NCBI RefSeq assembly: GCF_949628215.1
Contig: NC_134279.1
Coordinates: 53,370,266 to 53,434,265 of the forward strand
Length of the DNA stretch: 64,000 nt
Source of the DNA: Phalacrocorax aristotelis
Lineage: Eukaryota > Chordata > Aves > Suliformes > Phalacrocoracidae
Direction of reading: 5' to 3'
The position numbers and the translations under genes are program-made. The notes under the pieces were generated by a model. It worked only from the letters and a program-made list of their open reading frames with translations. It ran no database searches and had not been told where the DNA came from. Shown here one piece after another: positions 59,101 through 64,000 of the stretch (its first letter is position 1; every line of letters begins with the position of its first letter).

Positions 59101-62100
59101 TCCTGGAGAAATTAACGTGTTATGGCCTAGACAAGTGGTCTGTGCAGTGGGTGGGGAATTGGCTGACAGGCTGCACCCAAAGGGTGGTGGTAAATAGCTC
59201 TTCTTCGAACTGGCAAACTGTCACTAGTGGAGTCCCCCAGGGATCGATATTGGGCCCAATGTTATTCAACATCTCTATTGGATAACGGCATCAAGTGTAG
59301 CCTGATGAAGTTTGACAATGACACCAAGTTGAGTGGGGAAGTAGGCACTCCAGAAGGGAGAGCTGCTCTGCAGGGAGATCTGGATAGGCTGGAAGAGTTG
59401 ACCAGCAAGAACCTTATGAAGTTCAACAAGGACAAGTGTAAGGTCTTGCCCCTGGGAAAACATAATCCGGGAGTGCAGCACAGGCTGGGATCCACCTGGC
59501 TGGGGAGCAGCTCTGTGGAAAGGGACCTGGGGGTCCTGGTGGACAGGAAGCTCAACATGAGCGAACAGTGTGCTGCTGCGGCCAGGAAGGCCAACAGGAT
59601 GCTGGGTTGCATCAAAAAGGGCATCATCAGCAGAGATAAAGAAGTCATCATCCCACTCTACTCAGTGTTTGTCAGGCCACACCTGGAGTACTGTGTCCAG
59701 TTCTGGTCCCTGCTATACAAAAAGGATGTGGAGAGGCTGGAAGGGGTCCAGAGAAGGGCCACCAAGATGATCACAGGACTGGGAAGCCTGCCATACGAGG
59801 GTAGGCTGGGAGAGCTGGGTTTGTTCAGCCTTGAGAAAAGGAGGCTTAGAGGGGATTTCATTACAATATACCAGTACTTAAGGGGTAGCTACAAAGAAAA
59901 TGGAGGTTCCCTTTTTACAAGGAGTTACATGGAGAGGACAAGGGGGAATGGACACAAGTTGCTCTTGGGGAGATTCCGATTGGACATGAGAGGGAAATTT
60001 TTCACATTGAGGACAGTCAACCATTGGAATAATCTCCCCAGGGAAGTGGTTGATTCGGCCATGTTGGACACTTTCAAGGTTCATCTGGACAGGGTGCTGG
60101 GCCATCTTGTCTAGACTGTGCTCTTCCTAGAAGGGTTGGACTAGATGATCCCTGAGGTCCCTTCCAACCTGGGATTCTGTGATTCTGTGTGATTCTGTGA
60201 CTGACGCTGCCGGCCCCTGAGCTGCGATTGCCGCCTCTCTCCCCTGGCCAGCTCCTTCCAGTTAACATACTGGGCATGACGTTACATGATATGGAATATC
60301 CCTTTGCCAGTTTGAATCCGCTCTCTTGGCTGTGCTGCCTCCCCTCCCGACTTCTTGTGCACCCAGCAGAGCATGGGAAGCTAGAAGAGTCGTTGACTAG
60401 TACAAGCACTACCTAGCAATAACTAAAACATCGGTGTGTTATCAACATTATTTTCATACTAAGTCCAAAGCACAGCACTGTGCCAGCTGCAGTGAAGAAA
60501 ATTAACTCTATCCCAGCTAAAACCATGACACTTACAAAATTCTAGTAGTGAGCATCTAATCCCTTGAAAGATGCTTTTGAATCCTGCACCATGAAGTGCT
60601 CAGCTGGTAGTTCATTTCCCTTCATTGCTATGTACTAAAAATACCTAGTTTTTAATCCAGTAGCTTGAGGTACAGCATGGTGTACAACCGATACATAACT
60701 GACAGTCTAAGACCTCAATATTCAACACTCTAATTCTTATCAGCCTAAAGATGTTGTGGCCCAGGTCAACATATAAGTACACAGTTGTTTGTCTTGTTCA
60801 CAGTGAGTGAGATACATACAAACACCTACACACACATGCACGCGCGTGCGCAGTGTGAACCATTTAGGCCTTCAAAAAAAATGTTAACTGTACTGAGGAT
60901 GATTTCCAATCTACAAGCCAACACACTGTCTCTAAGAATCTACAAGATGTGAAAAGTAGAAGAAAAGTCCAGAAAGAAAATGGCTTTACCTACACATAGG
61001 AGATCTGAAGGTTGTTTTAAAAAAATCACTGGATTAAACTAGAGCTGATGTGGTTGGAAGTGGTTAAAAACTTCACTAAAGTTACATACGTGGTAATGAC
61101 CGCCTTACAAAAATCAGCCATGGGAGAAGTGCTACAACCAGCTCATGGTTCACCTGTGCAGGGGAACAGCAGCTCAGTTGTGAGACTTGGTGGAATACGT
61201 TGGCAGAATCAAGTCATATAATTCAAACTTCTGCTGTATTAATGGAGGTATTACAGTATCAATGGAAAGAAAACACTGACTGATGGAAGGCAGAGCAGTG
61301 GCAAGTTCTCAATGGAGGTGGCCAAGACAGCCTTGCAGGCTCACCTTACAGGAAAGCTTACCACAAAAAATCAAACTCCAGTTTGAGAACTAAAGTTGCA
61401 TAGTGGCATTTGAGAACTGGTACCTATTACTGTTCTTCATAAAGTGTATGTATCTCAATGCAAAACTGATCGGTAATGATCCTGAGACTACCTATGTGAC
61501 ACATCTCAGGAAATAACAGTGATGGTTAACATGGACATGTCAGTGTCTGTGTCAGTGTATAATGCTGGTTGATTACACGATATACTGAAATGTAGTTACT
61601 TTGAACTACGCCAGTAAGTACTTTTATGTCTCATTAGTTAACACACTTCTCATACAAGCAGCCCTCTACGAAATCATTTGCCACGATGGAAACAAATGGG
61701 AGCAAACCCACATCTTTGGTAATAATTCAGCAGGCACTTACCATTCCTAACGTTAGCAGGCACTTGACATAGCAGAGTTGAGCCAACAGCAATGTAGTAA
61801 CCAAGTCCAAAGCAATACTGTACAATATGAATGACGCCATTAGAAAACACGCTGGTCCAGAGGCATTCTGCAAGTCTTCGACAGCTATGCAGCCAAAGCA
61901 GCAGGAGAACCAGGAGCACGGAGAAGTGCTCACTATCTGCTTGCAGATAAAAAAAGGCAACTTTGAGACAGATGGTAACAATTTAACCCCGCCAGCACTT
62001 CAAAAAGGCTATTATTTCCCCCTCCCCACAGCAAAATTTTACCCTCATTTTAAATTAACTGAGTACTGGGGAAAAATATTTGTACATGTGAGGCACTGCT

Positions 62101-62507
62101 GACCACAGCAAGGTTACTTCTAGAAGGTGCTGACAGCCCTTTCTGCTGAAAGGACTGCTGAAAGCCATCATATCCATAAATTAGAATGATTGCTACCTTG
62201 AATAATGGCAAAGAGACTTGGTATTCCAGGAAAGTCACTTGGAGCCTAGTTTAAAAAGCAGCTGACAAAGTAGCACTTGAAGAATACAAATTCAGCACAG
62301 GATAGCTGTGCAGCTAGTATTTATATAGCTGCATCATAATAGCTGGAATACTTGCCCACGTCCCCACTCTGAGAATCTCTGCCAAGAGCACGGTGCACAT
62401 GCTGAATCCATGATGGGAGCGACCCTCCAAGGAACTCAGCTCGGAAAAGCCAGATCAGCAGAAAGCCATTCCAGAGCACAGAAACTACATAAAAGTGAGT
62501 AAACCAC
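55861..62507 (-). CDS. SRD5A3: SRD5A3 polyprenol-pathway reductase, exons 2-5 (5' end outside window)
   Basis: Exons in transcript order: 62368-62507, 61742-61936, 56654-56776, 55861-56120; stop TAG 55861-55863. SRD5A3 is a multi-pass ER protein of the steroid 5-alpha-reductase family that acts in making dolichol from polyprenol (classically polyprenol reductase; more recent work places it at the polyprenal step). Loss in humans causes SRD5A3-CDG. Seen here: [33 protein letters not shown], the conserved [16 protein letters not shown], and the C-terminal signature [20 protein letters not shown] ending [13 protein letters not shown]. No in-frame exon-1 candidate was found to the right, so exon 1 should lie past 64000. 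The exon 2 donor is weak and its boundary is the least certain. Confidence 0.95.
56654..56776 (-). CDS. SRD5A3: SRD5A3 penultimate exon
   Basis: 123 nt, [20 protein letters not shown] then [20 protein letters not shown]. Acceptor CTCATTTAG|GA fits the phase-1 end of the exon before it; the inner CAG at 56757-56759 would break the frame. Compared with human it lacks about four residues at its start. Confidence 0.85.
57098..60201 (+). mobile_element. CR1 LINE, about 3.1 kb, nearly full ORF2, nested in LTR copy D
   Basis: It starts in the 3' part of ORF1 (frame ending [12 protein letters not shown]...ALN and TAA 57234-57236, the SGNH-esterase D-x-x-H tail), runs through ORF2 and ends in the CR1 3' signature GATTCTGTGATTCTGTG at about 60175-60200. 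5'-truncated; about two-thirds of a full CR1. It was inserted after the LTR, opposite to it. Confidence 0.93.
57242..60114 (+). pseudogene. CR1 ORF2 (endonuclease-reverse transcriptase), broken
   Basis: ORF2 copies the LINE RNA into DNA at a nick made by its endonuclease. Endonuclease part at 57242-57943: [15 protein letters not shown] and the catalytic [11 protein letters not shown]. It stops at TGA 57941. Reverse-transcriptase part at 58929-59285: [16 protein letters not shown] and [11 protein letters not shown]. The C-terminal part is at 59227-60114 in another frame. The usual F-A-D-D catalytic box reads FDND, and there are stops and frameshifts, so it is dead. Confidence 0.9.
60536..61741 (-). 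other. SRD5A3: SRD5A3 intron 3, unique part
   Basis: 1.2 kb without recognised repeat except a short CA/CG run at about 60822-60855. Confidence 0.5.
61742..61936 (-). CDS. SRD5A3: SRD5A3 exon 3
   Basis: 195 nt (198 if the acceptor 3 nt earlier is used), [60 protein letters not shown]. Donor GTAAGTG is strong. Two overlapping acceptors (CAAG|CAG|AT) are both in frame. Confidence 0.93.
62368..62507 (-). CDS. SRD5A3: SRD5A3 exon 2
   Basis: 140 nt after [59 protein letters not shown]. The donor CAGA|GTGGGG is chosen because it is the one that keeps frame with exon 3; a better-looking CAA|GTATTC 16 nt on does not. Confidence 0.85.
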
Positions 62508-64000
62508 CTGTGGGAACAAAAAGGGTCTTCATTAATGTTCTCATCGTTCCTTAGTTGGAAATGTAGCTGCAGGACATGCTTGCCTGATGGTGAGTACATC
62601 CCCTTTTGGTCCCCACATCAGTAAGCACAGAACTCAGGACTCCAGTGGTACCAAGGAGGAATAACCCTAACACCTTCATTCCCCCAGTGAAATGCTTCCT
62701 GCCATAACCTCTGTCTTAGCTTACCTTACTAACCATAGCTGCACTAAAGAGGAAAAAGTGTAAACCACACATTGCAAAGGTATTCCTCAATGTTTACAAC
62801 TAATCATGATGTACACAAATTTTTCTTTATAATTTACACCAACGAAAGCACATCCAAATTAATTTTCTGGGCCTTTCCAGGCTGTTGCGCCTAGCAGCAT
62901 TCCCATTTTCTTCACTTCGAGTGGAAGCATTACATGACACGTTAAAGTTCGTAAAAGACAAATGCAGATGGTAAAAGGCACCCAGAAGTAATTACTTGGC
63001 TCTACACGAAAATGTCTTGTCCCTCTGCAAATTCAAGATCTGTAACAATCAAATAGAAAAGAAGGAGAGACCACCAGTACCTCTGGGTGACGACAAGGCA
63101 AGACCGCATGTTTTTTTAAAGAAAACAAAGAATCCCCCAACCCCATAATGGACTTGTCAAAGCACATTATACATTACTGAAACACAAGACATTATGGTCA
63201 AGATAGGTAGCTGGATGGAGTTAAACAGCCTATTATATCCAGCTCAAACTAGCAGATCCAGTGTTTCCTTCTGGCTATGAATAAAAATCAGGGCCTCTGG
63301 AAACACCTGCAAAGAGAGGAAATACATACCATGGGAAGATGCTGATGGCCTGGTCTTGACAATGTAACTATTGGTACAAAACTAGGCTGTAACTGTATAG
63401 TCAGAGACGATTTATTTCTCTGGAACATGCAAACTGTTCTTTTGGGGGCTGTAAAACACCCTTGCCTAGTGAAACCAAATAAAGCAACCCCCTCTCAAAG
63501 CAGCTTGGGTATCTCTCAACAGCAACGGAGAGGCCAAGTCAGAACCACAGAGGTAGCAAGTACCCCTGCACGCTCCAGAGCACCTTGCCCATTAGCAGCT
63601 GGTAGCCCCTTTAAGATGACCACTTCTCCTCGGTTCCACCTCCTACCCAGGAGAGACAGCAACATTCACTCTGCTGATTTGCAACAGCAGAATTAAAATT
63701 TAGCCCCTATCCCTCACCTTCTGCTTAGAAGACAAATAGAACTTGCATATTAACAAAAACTCATCACCACCTCCAAGTTTCAAGCTCCTTCCCTGCAGTC
63801 TTGTTAGTAGACTTCTGTCTCATCACTCGCCAGAGGACTATCTCCACACATGTTGCTTTTTGCTACCAGTACACAGACAAGCCCTGCCAGCTTAGCTGAG
63901 ACTTGCCCTGTGAGCTTTCAGCAATCCCAGTTATGCTGGGGATGTATCAGACCTACAGGGCGATCCAGCACTGCAGTAAGTACGTGTGTCATGCCTCAGG
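62508..64000 (-). other. SRD5A3: SRD5A3 intron 1 (partial)
   Basis: 1.5 kb to the window edge. No GC-rich exon 1 and no repeat family recognised. Confidence 0.5.

Larger units (their letters stand above)
56874..60530 (-). mobile_element. Solo LTR, copy D, split by a CR1
   Basis: Left part 56874-about 57097 and right part about 60202-60530 are the two ends of the same LTR family, opened by a CR1. Flanking pentamers CCTAC (56869-56873) and CTTAC (60531-60535) match at 4 of 5. It is in SRD5A3 intron 3, sense with that gene. The TATA-region is decayed, and the left part has an AT-rich run of TAA/TGA units (56990-57045). Confidence 0.85.

Noticed and set aside
57242-60114. Long + ORFs as a functional reverse transcriptase
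   Set aside because: Stops, frameshifts and a changed catalytic box (FDND) show a dead CR1 ORF2.
62508-64000. SRD5A3 exon 1 inside the window
   Set aside because: No frame matches the enzyme N-terminus and there is no GC-rich promoter; it must be outside.

Overview
The window is a piece of a bird nuclear genome. The evidence is split genes with GT-AG introns, CR1 retrotransposons ending in the avian-type 3' octamer-like repeat, four copies of a bird solo-LTR family, and proteins that are clearly the bird forms of CLOCK, TMEM165 and SRD5A3. Base composition is AT-rich, with one CpG-island promoter (about 54.2-54.66 kb) and one GC-rich intergenic block (about 40.3-43.4 kb). I cannot name the species.

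Layout. (1) Positions 245-32828, + strand: CLOCK, with one non-coding 5' exon and all 20 coding exons. The splice phases close exactly to 2559 nt, an 852-residue protein. A probable long 3' UTR runs to about 37.9 kb. (2) 38-44.5 kb: the convergent intergenic space, with a solo LTR, a GC-rich block and a cluster of CACGTG E-boxes. (3) 44539-54412, - strand: TMEM165, six coding exons, 309 residues, with a CpG-island promoter. (4) 55861-62507, - strand: exons 2-5 of SRD5A3. Its first exon lies beyond the right edge. The order SRD5A3 > TMEM165 > < CLOCK is, from memory, the same as in mammals.

Function. CLOCK is the bHLH-PAS transcription factor that pairs with BMAL1 on E-boxes in the circadian oscillator. 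TMEM165 (Golgi cation/proton transport) and SRD5A3 (dolichol synthesis in the ER) both support protein glycosylation; both human genes cause congenital disorders of glycosylation. They lie head to tail on the same strand.

Mobile DNA. Four LTRs of one family (two in CLOCK introns, one intergenic, one in SRD5A3) all lie in the minus orientation, three of them as simple solo LTRs and the fourth split by a roughly 3.1 kb CR1. One LTR sits 9 bp after a CLOCK splice donor. Two other clear CR1 tails and one old CR1/L3-like remnant lie in CLOCK introns. The most notable unannotated structures are a perfect 36-bp inverted repeat beside the TMEM165 first exon, a 16-base C tract in a TMEM165 splice acceptor, an upstream ORF overlapping the CLOCK start, and the E-box cluster. 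I found no new enzyme system or defence locus; this is a conserved vertebrate gene neighbourhood.
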